Shown: positions 1 to 5,842, numbered from the stretch's first letter. The stretch: 11,495 bases of DNA from Methanocorpusculum sp. (GCA_029986255.1 DALTYD010000027.1:1-11495), one strand, 5' to 3'. Numbers and translations: made by a program. Notes: a model not told the origin generated them from the letters alone.

Positions 1-155
1 AAATGTGCAAAACATAGTGAAAGAAATGCACCAACAACAAAATTCCCAACGATAATAGCAAGATAGAAAATCAAAATGGATTTCCAGAAAAGCAGAATTT
101 CGATGAGACCAATACAGCCAATTATAAGATAAAGGATATTTTGTTTCATAACCAT
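1..155 (-). CDS. Small integral membrane protein, 5' part only (runs off left edge)
   Basis: Unrecognised family. Reading leftward from the ATG at 155-153, the frame stays open to the window edge (about 51 codons). It encodes a very hydrophobic protein with two likely membrane spans, roughly residues 5-24 (NILYLIIGCIGLIEILLFW) and 27-48, separated by a single Lys-Ser turn. A second in-frame ATG follows two codons later (149-147), so the exact start is uncertain. No strong Shine-Dalgarno site is visible, and an in-frame GTG lies at 164-162. An 8-bp inverted repeat (192-224) sits just upstream. Because only the N-terminus is visible no function can be given, and given the decayed neighbours it could itself be a broken gene. 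Confidence 0.4.
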   Translation of the reverse strand, partial: MVMKQNILYLIIGCIGLIEILLFWKSILIFYLAIIVGNFVVGAFLSLCFAH

Positions 156-191
156 TGAACCCACTAAAACCCAACAAGTATCTGTGGATAT

Positions 192-224
192 GTACGCAAC
201 ATTTTACAATATTCAATTGCGTAC
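192..224. repeat. Perfect 8-bp inverted repeat GTACGCAA/TTGCGTAC, possible operator
   Basis: GTACGCAA at 192-199 and its exact reverse complement at 217-224 flank a 17-nt AT-rich spacer. The repeat lies 37-69 bp upstream of the start of the membrane-protein gene read leftward from 155. That is where an archaeal promoter or operator would sit, but the spacing could equally be chance. A single half-site copy, GTACGCAA, recurs at 4068-4075. Confidence 0.35.
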
Positions 225-385
225 TGAGATGTTATATTTTTTCTCATCTTAGAAGAATAACGGGTCCTAAGAAAAAAAGATAATTCATGAGACACCACTC
301 AGTGTCACAGAACAAGGAGACAATAGTCAATTAACATCTGAGTTTTTTTCAGCAGATCAATAGCAAACGGTAGATAGATCTGATT

Positions 386-947
386 TAAAATATGTACGGC
401 TGTACTGCAAAACATGGAAAACGGGAACTCCATGCGCTAGAAAAAAATGCATTAAATGTAGAGTATTCATCAATGAAACTGAACGACACCAGGCACTCTT
501 GGAACGCCTGCGCAACCTTCCAAAAGTAGACATGTATTCATAAGCTCTGGAATTCGTTTCGACCTCATCCCAAAAGGGGAAAGCGGAGATCATTACATGC
601 ATGAGTTACAGAAACATTACATATTGGACATCTGAAGGTTGTTCCAGAGCACATTTCAAATCAAGTAACAGAACTCATGAATAAGCCAAAAAATCATATT
701 TTTTTTACAATTTTTATGCATTTAAAAGCATTAAAGAAACAAAAAACAAAAAAAAGAAAGATACTGAAGTATTTAGTATCCTATTTCTCATGTCATCACA
801 TCCTGGCTGGCTCTGTTGAAGATATGATCGATCTGGCACTTTATCTACGAAAATACAACCCATACACAGAACAGTACAAGACAACATGAACTTGCAATTG
901 CAGGACTGATAAATGCACACAGAACAGATCTTATCGGCGACTTAATA
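386..947 (+). pseudogene. Decayed YgiQ/UPF0313-family radical SAM protein (C-terminal half, many frameshifts)
   Basis: Stitching three frames together gives a collinear YgiQ-type sequence. NMYGC is at 389-403. A Cys-rich stretch (CKTWKTGTPCARKKC then CIKC) runs into RHQALLERLRNLPKV at 406-528. VFISSGIRFDLIP and GDHYMHELQKHYI follow from 534, then GHLKVVPEHISNQV and ELMNKPKNH from 626. KYLVSYF ends near 789, MSSHPG is at 790-807 and SVEDMIDLALYLRKYN starts at 812. HELAIAGLINAHRTDLIGD is at 885-941 and matches the usual C-terminal end. At least five frame changes separate the blocks. About 40-50 residues normally found between the TEQ region and the final helix (the TPTPMT...STCMYYTG part) are missing. 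The N-terminal half with the CxxxCxxC iron-sulfur motif is absent upstream. It cannot make a working enzyme. Family identity is from memory of conserved motifs. Confidence 0.82.
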
Positions 948-968
948 CCCATAAATAAAAGAATATAC

Positions 969-982
969 AAAAAGAAAAAAAA
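969..982 (-). terminator. T-tract terminator after the antiporter gene
   Basis: On the minus strand, eight T, one C and five T follow the antiporter stop codon by about 24 bases. Archaeal RNA polymerase often terminates at such oligo-U tracts without a stem-loop. No convincing hairpin precedes it. Confidence 0.45.
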
Positions 983-1005
983 TGTAATCACATCAAAAAA
1001 GAATG

Positions 1006-2274
1006 TCATGGAGAGATCTCATCATTCAAATTCGTAGTTTTTTTTTGAATCCGAAAGAGCCAATCTCGATAAACCAGAGGAACAACCATTGTTGTAACCA
1101 GAGACATCAAAACAATGGCAATGAATACTTCATTCCCTAGCTGAAGAAAGTACTCCTTCTGAATCGCATCGGTTGCTGTAATTGCCATATCCTGGAAATG
1201 GGTCAAGGCAATCAGGCCAACAATCATTGCCACCTCTCCTCTTGGAACCATGCCAAATCCAATAATTATGGAATCATGAACAGGCATACCAAGTAGATGC
1301 GCCGATAAACCACATCCGACTACCTTCGTAATAATAGCCACCAAAATCAGCGCAACAATAAACCACAGCATCTCAAATTTTCCAAACAAATACTGTAAAT
1401 CCGCGATAATACCCAATGAAACAAAAAATATTGCCGTAAAGATAATGTACAAATATTCAGCACCAAGCTTAATATCTAGACTATGTTTCAGACTCACGCG
1501 ATTTACACACATACCAGCGAGAAAGGCCCCAACAATTGCCGACATCCCTACACATTCCGCTGCCATCGCATAGAAGAATGCAACCATCATTGCAAAGATG
1601 AACACAAACTCTGGAAACGTCCGGACAAGTTTCGTTGAATCCATGCGGGATAACAGTGAAGGAATCGTCTTAATACCAAAAAACGCTGCAATAACCACAA
1701 AACCAATGGATTTAGTTATGGTCATGAAAACATCCATTGGAAGCAACTCACCATTCGCACCAATATCCCTGCAGATGGACAATACAATCAAACTGAGAAT
1801 ATCATCTATAACCGCTGCTCCAATAATAGCCTTTGCAAATGGTTGGTGAAGTTTACCCATCTCACGCAAAACGTTCGCAGTAATTGCAATACTCGTCGCG
1901 GTAAGTGCAGTCCCGACGAAGATAGCAGTGAAGAAATCCATATTAAAAAACACGGATATTATGTATCCACCAAACCAGGAGACAATAACCCCAATAAGAG
2001 CTATCATCCCATATCTCCAGTCAGTAATATCACTAAGCTCAAATTCAAATCCAATCACAAAAAGAAGGATGATTGCACCAAGGCTAGCCAAACTTTGAAC
2101 AAAGTCAGTATAGGTAATAAGACCAAGAAAACTCGGTCCAACAATAAGACCGACCAGAATTTCACCGATAACTGCAGACTGATGGATACGAGTTGCCAGG
2201 AGATATCCACCAAGGGCAATGAAGAGCAACAAGCTCATTTGAAACTCGACTGTAGAGGTGATATCATCCATCAT
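1006..2274 (-). CDS. CPA2-family Na+/H+ (cation:proton) antiporter
   Basis: A 422-residue polytopic membrane protein with about 12-13 hydrophobic segments along its whole length, a normal size for the transport domain of the CPA2 (KefB/NapA-like) family. The Asp-Asp pair in AAVIDDILSLIVL (D157-D158) is the ion-binding signature of electrogenic NapA/NhaA-type exchangers. The unwound helix-4-like TATSIAITANVLREMGK (125-141), the SLGIIADL segment (286-293), Lys317 in ITKVVG and the GFGMVPRGEVAMIVGL block (339-354) are also typical. No C-terminal TrkA-N or TrkA-C regulatory domain is present. Its likely role is exchange of sodium or potassium for protons across the cytoplasmic membrane, relevant to a methanogen living on a sodium gradient. 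Two ATGs are adjacent (2274 and 2271). No Shine-Dalgarno lies upstream, but a TATA-like box about 26 bp before the ATG suggests leaderless transcription. Confidence 0.9.
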   Translation of the reverse strand: MMDDITSTVEFQMSLLLFIALGGYLLATRIHQSAVIGEILVGLIVGPSFLGLITYTDFVQSLASLGAIILLFVIGFEFELSDITDWRYGMIALIGVIVSWFGGYIISVFFNMDFFTAIFVGTALTATSIAITANVLREMGKLHQPFAKAIIGAAVIDDILSLIVLSICRDIGANGELLPMDVFMTITKSIGFVVIAAFFGIKTIPSLLSRMDSTKLVRTFPEFVFIFAMMVAFFYAMAAECVGMSAIVGAFLAGMCVNRVSLKHSLDIKLGAEYLYIIFTAIFFVSLGIIADLQYLFGKFEMLWFIVALILVAIITKVVGCGLSAHLLGMPVHDSIIIGFGMVPRGEVAMIVGLIALTHFQDMAITATDAIQKEYFLQLGNEVFIAIVLMSLVTTMVVPLVYRDWLFRIQKKTTNLNDEISP

Positions 2275-2294
2275 AATTTAGTTTCAAATTGAGA

Positions 2295-2308
2295 CTAATA
2301 TGTAAAAA
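2295..2308 (-). promoter_or_regulatory. TATA-like box for the antiporter, suggesting a leaderless mRNA
   Basis: The minus-strand sequence TTTTACATATTAG is centred about 26-27 bp upstream of the antiporter ATG at 2274. This is the usual TATA-to-start distance in archaea, so transcription would begin at or beside the ATG. The absence of a ribosome-binding site fits that reading. Assigned by eye only; no clear BRE was scored. Confidence 0.33.
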
Positions 2309-2327
2309 GAATATCGTTTTAATAGAA

Positions 2328-2776
2328 TTATTCTTCACGAACTGTGAATAATTTTTCATTAGGGATTGACTGCATAATATGGAAAAGCTCAGCTTTGATT
2401 TCATTTATACGGCGCCTATCATCTCGAGTTGCAGTACCTTCCTGGACTTTTTTCTTTAATTCAGTCAGTTCCTCACTAGTAAGATGGGTGCCTGGTAGCT
2501 CGTCAATGAAAAGGTTACATCCATTAGGCTTTGTGATAATAAAACTGACAGTGTTGGTATCATCAACAATTAGTCGCTCAGGATGATTCTTCACATCAAA
2601 GGTTATCTTGAGAGCACATCAAGCGGACAACGAGTAGTGTGAGCAATAATCTTAACATTATCCTCACCATCTACCCATTTTTCGACGACAACAGCCATCT
2701 TGTAGCCAAGAGCAATTCCAGGACACAGATTCCCATGCGCTTTGGCCATAATTTCAAATGTAGGAATCTGTACCAT
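2328..2776 (-). pseudogene. FmdE-family protein (formylmethanofuran dehydrogenase subunit E-like), split by one frameshift
   Basis: The 5' fragment (2776-2603, 57 codons) carries the FmdE signature HGNLCPGIALGYKMA (normally HGHLCPG) and TTRCPLDVL, then hits TAA at 2605-2603. The 3' fragment continues in another frame from the AAG codon at 2609-2607 (KITFDVKNHPERL) and ends ELFHIMQSIPNEKLFTVREE. The 3' part has the usual charged helix (TSEELTELKKKVQEGTATRDD). If two bases of the CTCTC run (2610-2614, GAGAG on the plus strand) are removed, the reading becomes CPLDVLKITFDVKNHPERL without interruption, so a TC duplication is the simplest cause. FmdE-like proteins bind metal through the conserved Cys/His; their biochemical role outside the tungsten/molybdenum formylmethanofuran dehydrogenase is poorly defined. 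The gene starts 30 bp after aIF1A and was probably in the same operon. A sequencing error is possible. Confidence 0.72.
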
Positions 2777-2806
2777 GATACACTGAAAAGATATCGTAAT
2801 GGGATA

Positions 2807-3094
2807 TCAGAGATATTTATGCGCACGAAGCCAGTCGACCTGGGGAGTGGTATAACGGTAGATGATGTCACATTTATCATCCTGAAAATCCCATGGAATA
2901 ATAATGAGGATATCCCCCTCACGGATCCATACTCGTTTTTTAATTTTTCCCTTAATTCGACCAAGTCGAGTTACACCATCCGAACATCGGACTTTGATAT
3001 GGTTTGAACCAAGCATAAGCTCTGCCTGGGCAAATTGTTCTTTTGTACGACGGTTTGGGAGTTTAACGCGGATAATACTTCCATCCTCAGCCAC
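2807..3094 (-). CDS. eif1A: Translation initiation factor aIF1A
   Basis: The archaeal eIF1A homologue is an S1/OB-fold protein that binds the A site of the small ribosomal subunit and assists initiator tRNA and mRNA placement. The diagnostic core is nearly continuous: IIRVKLPN (7-14), ELMLGSNHIKVRCSDG (25-40), TRLGRIKGKIKKRVWIREGD (42-61), PWDFQDDKCDIIYRY (67-81) and PQVDWL (84-89). It is given here from a GTG at 3094-3092 (95 residues), a little short for the family because the basic N-terminal tail is minimal. A better-placed start, ATG at 3108-3106 seven bases after GGGAAGG, is out of frame by one base. Adding one A to the AAAA run after it would yield MKNQDVAEDGS joined to the body. So the annotated 5' end is doubtful, although the body is intact. 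The FmdE-like pseudogene follows. Confidence 0.9.
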   Translation of the reverse strand: MAEDGSIIRVKLPNRRTKEQFAQAELMLGSNHIKVRCSDGVTRLGRIKGKIKKRVWIREGDILIIIPWDFQDDKCDIIYRYTTPQVDWLRAHKYL

Positions 3095-3138
3095 GTCCTG
3101 GTTTTCATTTTCTATCCTTCCCAGAATATCGACCCCTG

Positions 3139-3153
3139 TTTTTATAATATTTT
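3139..3153. promoter_or_regulatory. TATA-like element, possibly serving both aIF1A and the divergent broken gene
   Basis: The sequence TTTTTATAATATTTT reads as a TATA box in both directions. It is about 38 bp upstream of the out-of-frame ATG that probably starts aIF1A on the minus strand, and about 35 bp upstream of the ATG at 3181 on the plus strand. Both distances allow a short leader, which for aIF1A would contain GGGAAGG. By-eye assignment. Confidence 0.38.
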
Positions 3154-3180
3154 GATTGTGATATCAGATAAAGATGCCTA

Positions 3181-3491
3181 ATGGTACACTTTTTGAAAGA
3201 CAGAATAAAAGAACTTACTGATAAAAAAACGTTTCTGCATATATACATTATGATTTTAAAAAATATCCCAAATGTCATCAATCAACGTGTTGGAACATGT
3301 GACGAGTTTAGTATAGGGAAGATTAAACGTGCAATATATGTGACAAAATATCCTGGAGAGGGAACTCCATCGAATATGAGCATCTCCGTACAGAAATTGC
3401 ACATTAGGTTGAATTTTACCTCAACGAAATTGATTCTGTGAAGAGAGCAACGAAACAGGAAAGTATGAAGAAAGTCTTGGCAACAAGTTAA
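3181..3491 (+). pseudogene. Broken gene of unrecognised family (one frameshift, one in-frame stop)
   Basis: From the ATG at 3181 one frame encodes about 63 residues ending RAIYVTKYPGEGTPS near 3372. The coding sense then continues one frame over as EYEHLRTEIAH, meets TAG at 3405-3407, and resumes as VEFYLNEIDSVKRATKQES and KKVLATS to TAA at 3489-3491. Joining after ACTCCATC with one missing base gives a smooth, charged, helix-like protein of about 103 residues. I do not recognise the family. The joined product has a hydrophobic stretch (FLHIYIMILKNI) and a GTCDEF motif. A stem-loop plus T-run follows at 3537-3570, as expected for the end of a real transcription unit. Treating the TAG as pyrrolysine would not explain the frame change. 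It is best read as a decayed gene; the true start could also be the ATG at 3173 in another frame. Confidence 0.5.
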
Positions 3492-3536
3492 GAAAATAGG
3501 ATAAAAACATAAACTGAACTAAAAATCCTTTGGAGA

Positions 3537-3570
3537 GAGAGGAATAGCCTCTCAAAAAAGTTTTCTTTTT
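3537..3570. terminator. Stem-loop with T-run, probable (bidirectional) terminator
   Basis: GAGAGG (3537-3542) pairs perfectly with CCTCTC (3548-3553) across a five-base loop. It is followed by AAAAAAG and then TTTTCTTTTT (3561-3570) on the plus strand. On the opposite strand the same stem is followed a few bases on by ATTTTTAG. It lies 46 bp after the stop of the broken gene ending at 3491 and would terminate that transcript. Confidence 0.5.
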
Positions 3571-3592
3571 AGAGCATAGTGCAAGAAAAGAT

Positions 3593-3772
3593 ATGGACCA
3601 CAAGTGTAGGATTGGGCATTTTAGTATTTTAAAAGGAATAATCTGTAAAAGTACAGTGTTTTTTTATGTGGACAATGATGCATCGGCATGAGGCCATAGG
3701 GAAATGTTTTTTTTCAAAATAGATCCCATGAGAGAGAATAAATGCCGCTATCCAAGTGTGTATATCCTGTAA
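3593..3772 (+). other. Weak coding trace with one internal stop (unassigned)
   Basis: From the ATG at 3593 one frame runs for 32 codons (MDHKCRIGHFSILKGIICK, then FFYVDNDASA), meets TGA at 3689-3691, and continues GHREMFFFKIDPMRENKCRY before TAA at 3770-3772. The stop lies just before the ribosome-binding region of the next small gene. The Cys/His content and gene-like spacing suggest a decayed small gene, but two T-runs (3659-3665, 3707-3714) and the lack of any family match make this uncertain. It may be non-coding. Confidence 0.2.
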
Positions 3773-3788
3773 GGAAGGATAACTCTTT

Positions 3789-4017
3789 ATGACACCAAAC
3801 ACACCAAAAAAGAAAGAGATTGTAGAATACCTCGAACAGATCACTGAAATCTATCTTAAGAGATGGTGATAATGATGTTATGGAAGTACGCATCGCAAAA
3901 CGAGGGTATGCAATTCACAACTCAAAAGAACTGAATCATCATGAAAAACATACAGCAAGGGATATTTTAAAAATTCGTGACTGGGATGCACTGAAGAATC
4001 GTCTGGAAAATATGTAA
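3789..4017 (+). pseudogene. Small gene of unrecognised family with a one-base frameshift
   Basis: An ATG at 3789 preceded by GGAAGGAT begins MTPNTPKKKEIVEYLEQITE and stops at TGA 3867-3869. One frame over, starting around 3856, the sequence continues LRDGDNDVMEVRIAKRGYAI, then HNSKELNHHEKHTARDIL and RDWDALKNRLENM to TAA 4015-4017. Removing one base between about 3850 and 3860 yields a single protein of about 75 residues that is charged and predicted mixed alpha/beta. A good ribosome-binding site, sensible amino-acid composition on both sides of the break and an orderly stop argue that this was, or still is, a real gene. I do not recognise the family. It could be a true pseudogene or a single-base sequencing error. 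Confidence 0.5.
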
Positions 4018-4550
4018 TTTTTTCGATTTTGAACATCTTTAAAACGTATTTTTTACAACTAGAAACAGTACGCAATGGTTTCCATCAGAGTACAAAAATC
4101 ATTATTCAGAAAGGTCTGAAAGAAAGGAAAGAACAGTTCTAGAAAATTAACAGAGAAGACTCTTAGAGCATTAACCTCAGAAAATTGGAGCACAAATCGT
4201 GGTATAATTTATATCTAAAATGGAGGAAACATAAAAATTCATCCTACACCTTCACAATAGAAATACAGCCCATCAACATGTTTTCAGGAAAAATTATCTT
4301 CAGTTTATTGATAAATCCCCAAAGTACCCTCATCAAAGAGTTCACTGAGTATCATTGGAAAATGTCCATAAAAGGAGATGAGACACCCACATTTGGCAAC
4401 AGTGCAGCAATCCATTCAATCTATGCTGAATCATAGAGATAAAGGAATTAAGATGGATAACACAGATACCTAAACATATACCATTATCACGTACACACTA
4501 TCAGTTATGGAAAAATGATAATGTACCATTCTCAACATATAGAATAAGCA
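4018..4550. other. Gene-poor AT-rich stretch upstream of the FKBP gene
   Basis: No recognisable gene or RNA was found in these 533 bases. The longest open frame (4185-4436, plus strand, 83 codons from a TTG) has no ribosome-binding site or family match. Its 3' half (KEFTEYHWKMSIKGDETPT, then FGNSAAIHSIYAES) has a plausible amino-acid composition, so it may be another gene remnant. A second frame is open between about 4231 and 4350. The final 80 bases hold the likely control region of the FKBP-methyltransferase pair. Confidence 0.3.
4472..4523 (+). promoter_or_regulatory. Possible promoter/operator of the FKBP-methyltransferase operon with an 8-bp inverted repeat
   Basis: AAACATATA at 4472-4480 resembles a TATA box 71 bp upstream of the FKBP ATG. 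CATTATCA (4482-4489) and its exact reverse complement TGATAATG (4516-4523) flank the position where transcription would begin, which would suit a repressor site. There is no clear Shine-Dalgarno before the ATG at 4551. The assignment is tentative because short AT-rich inverted repeats are common. Confidence 0.25.
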
Positions 4551-4982
4551 ATGAACTATGTTACAAACAACAGTACGCTTTTACTCCACTTTACCAGCCG
4601 ACGACAAAACGGAGAAATTTTTGAAAAAACTCTCTCCAATGCACCAGTACAGATAACACTAGGAAAAAAACAGATCAACCCAGCATTTGAAGAAGCCCTC
4701 CTCGGGAAATCTGAAGGAGAGAGAGTCATCATCGCATTGCCTCCAGAAAAAGCCTATGGAAAATATAACAAAAAACTCGTTGTCACCGTCAAACGAAAAA
4801 AACTCAACTTCGAACACGAACCATCACCAGGAGAACTCATCAGAATTGAATTCCTAAAAAAACCTTGCTTCGCCACGGTCGTTAGCACAACCAAAAAAAG
4901 CATCACCATAGATACCAACCATCCTCTCGCTGGAGAGACCATCACCTATGAAATCACCATAGATAAAATCATCTTATCATGA
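4551..4982 (+). CDS. SlyD-like FKBP-type peptidyl-prolyl cis-trans isomerase
   Basis: A 143-residue cytosolic FKBP with the archaeal short-type layout. The N-terminal FKBP strand is STLLLHFTSRRQNGEIFEKT (8-27), followed by ITLGKKQINPAFEEALLGKS (35-54) with the usual E-x2-L-x-G turn and LPPEKAYGKYNKKLV (63-77). An insert-in-flap domain spans roughly 85-126. The return to the FKBP fold has the hallmark DTNHPLAGETITYEITI (121-137). Such proteins catalyse prolyl isomerisation and act as folding chaperones. There is no C-terminal His-rich metal tail as in bacterial SlyD. The ATG at 4551 gives the normal N-terminus, but its ribosome-binding site is poor. The last bases overlap the methyltransferase start as ATGA, so the two are probably translated from one mRNA. 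Confidence 0.88.
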   Translation: MNYVTNNSTLLLHFTSRRQNGEIFEKTLSNAPVQITLGKKQINPAFEEALLGKSEGERVIIALPPEKAYGKYNKKLVVTVKRKKLNFEHEPSPGELIRIEFLKKPCFATVVSTTKKSITIDTNHPLAGETITYEITIDKIILS

Positions 4983-5842
4983 CAAAAAGGGACATCATTT
5001 ATCACTGTGACTGTATCACTGGAATGAGTCACATAAACACTGGCGTCGTTGATGTCATTGTCACCTCTCCCCCCTATAACATCGGAAAGCTCTATACAAC
5101 TTATGATGATACCATCCCTCGCAACAAATATCTCACTTGGATGAACAACGTAGCAGCATCATTTTTCCGAGTACTCTCATCATATGGGTCACTTTATCTC
5201 AATGTGGGAGGAAGTCTAAAAGACCCCTGGATTCCAATGGATGTCGCTATGGAATTCAGAAAATCAGGTTTCATTCTCCAGAATATGATCCATTGGATAA
5301 AATCTATAGCACTCCCAAAAGAAGACATGAGTAAATTTTACAATACCCAAATCTCCAATAATGGAATCGCAGTTGGTCACTATAAACCGATCAATAGTCA
5401 TAGATACCACAACAATTGTCACGAATTCATATTTCATTTCACCAAAACAGGTGATGTGCCCATTGACCGACTTGCAAACGGTGTTCCATATCAGGAAAAA
5501 AGCAACATCCATCGGTGGATAAAGAAAAAAAAGGAGAGAGAAAAGGACATTCGCGACCGCGGTAACACCTGGTTTATACCCTATGAAACCATTCACGAAG
5601 GACGACCGCATCCAGCAACTTTCCCAATTCAATTACCAATAATGTGCATCCGCGATCATGGAATTGACCGCTGCCATCTCGTCATGGATCCCTTCATGGG
5701 CATTGGGAGCACTGCACTGGCAGCAATCCAACTTGGGATACCATTTGTAGGATTTGAAATCGACGAAGGATACATACAGATTGCCAGAGAACGAATTGCA
5801 ACGGAGCTAGCTAAAAAAACAGTGGGCACACGTACTAGTTAG
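4979..5842 (+). CDS. Site-specific DNA methyltransferase (beta class, TSPPY type), apparently orphan
   Basis: An S-adenosylmethionine-dependent amino-methyltransferase of 287 residues with beta-class motif order. The catalytic motif IV TSPPYNIG (29-36) comes first. RPHPATFPIQLP (209-220) and the SAM-binding motif I DPFMGIGSTALAA (237-249) with GFEID (258-262) come last. TSPPY is commonest in N4-cytosine enzymes but also occurs in N6-adenine enzymes, so the modified base is not certain. The region 137-185 (PINSHRYHNNCHEFIFHFTK onward) probably contributes to target recognition; the sequence recognised cannot be read from the protein. The start codon overlaps the FKBP stop (ATGA), indicating coupled translation. 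No restriction endonuclease or specificity subunit is nearby. It may be an orphan methylase used for regulation or replication marking, or the remains of a restriction system. Confidence 0.9.
   Translation: MTKRDIIYHCDCITGMSHINTGVVDVIVTSPPYNIGKLYTTYDDTIPRNKYLTWMNNVAASFFRVLSSYGSLYLNVGGSLKDPWIPMDVAMEFRKSGFILQNMIHWIKSIALPKEDMSKFYNTQISNNGIAVGHYKPINSHRYHNNCHEFIFHFTKTGDVPIDRLANGVPYQEKSNIHRWIKKKKEREKDIRDRGNTWFIPYETIHEGRPHPATFPIQLPIMCIRDHGIDRCHLVMDPFMGIGSTALAAIQLGIPFVGFEIDEGYIQIARERIATELAKKTVGTRTS

Noticed and set aside
1013..1020. Palindrome GAGATCTC
   Set aside because: It lies inside the last codons of the antiporter gene and is a length expected by chance.
1843..2292. 149-codon plus-strand open frame
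   Set aside because: It lies entirely opposite the antiporter gene, has a low-complexity Lys/Asn/Ser composition and no family features. It is an antisense shadow.
2603..2620. Programmed ribosomal frameshift in the FmdE-like gene
   Set aside because: No slippery heptamer or downstream structure is evident, and a simple TC duplication explains the break. Not fully excluded.
2671..2964. 97-codon minus-strand open frame
   Set aside because: It overlaps aIF1A and the FmdE-like fragment in another frame, and neither half matches a family.
3405..3407. TAG read as pyrrolysine in a methanogen gene
   Set aside because: The same gene also has a frameshift 30 bases earlier, no methylamine methyltransferase features are present, and no Pyl machinery is visible.
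3500..4550. tRNA, C/D-box RNA or CRISPR array
   Set aside because: No cloverleaf with a GTTCRA-type T-loop, no paired RTGATGA/CTGA boxes at suitable spacing, and no regularly spaced direct repeats were found by eye.
4979..5842. Complete restriction-modification system
   Set aside because: The flanking genes are an FKBP isomerase and an EndoQ-like repair nuclease in the core operon; neither is a restriction enzyme partner.
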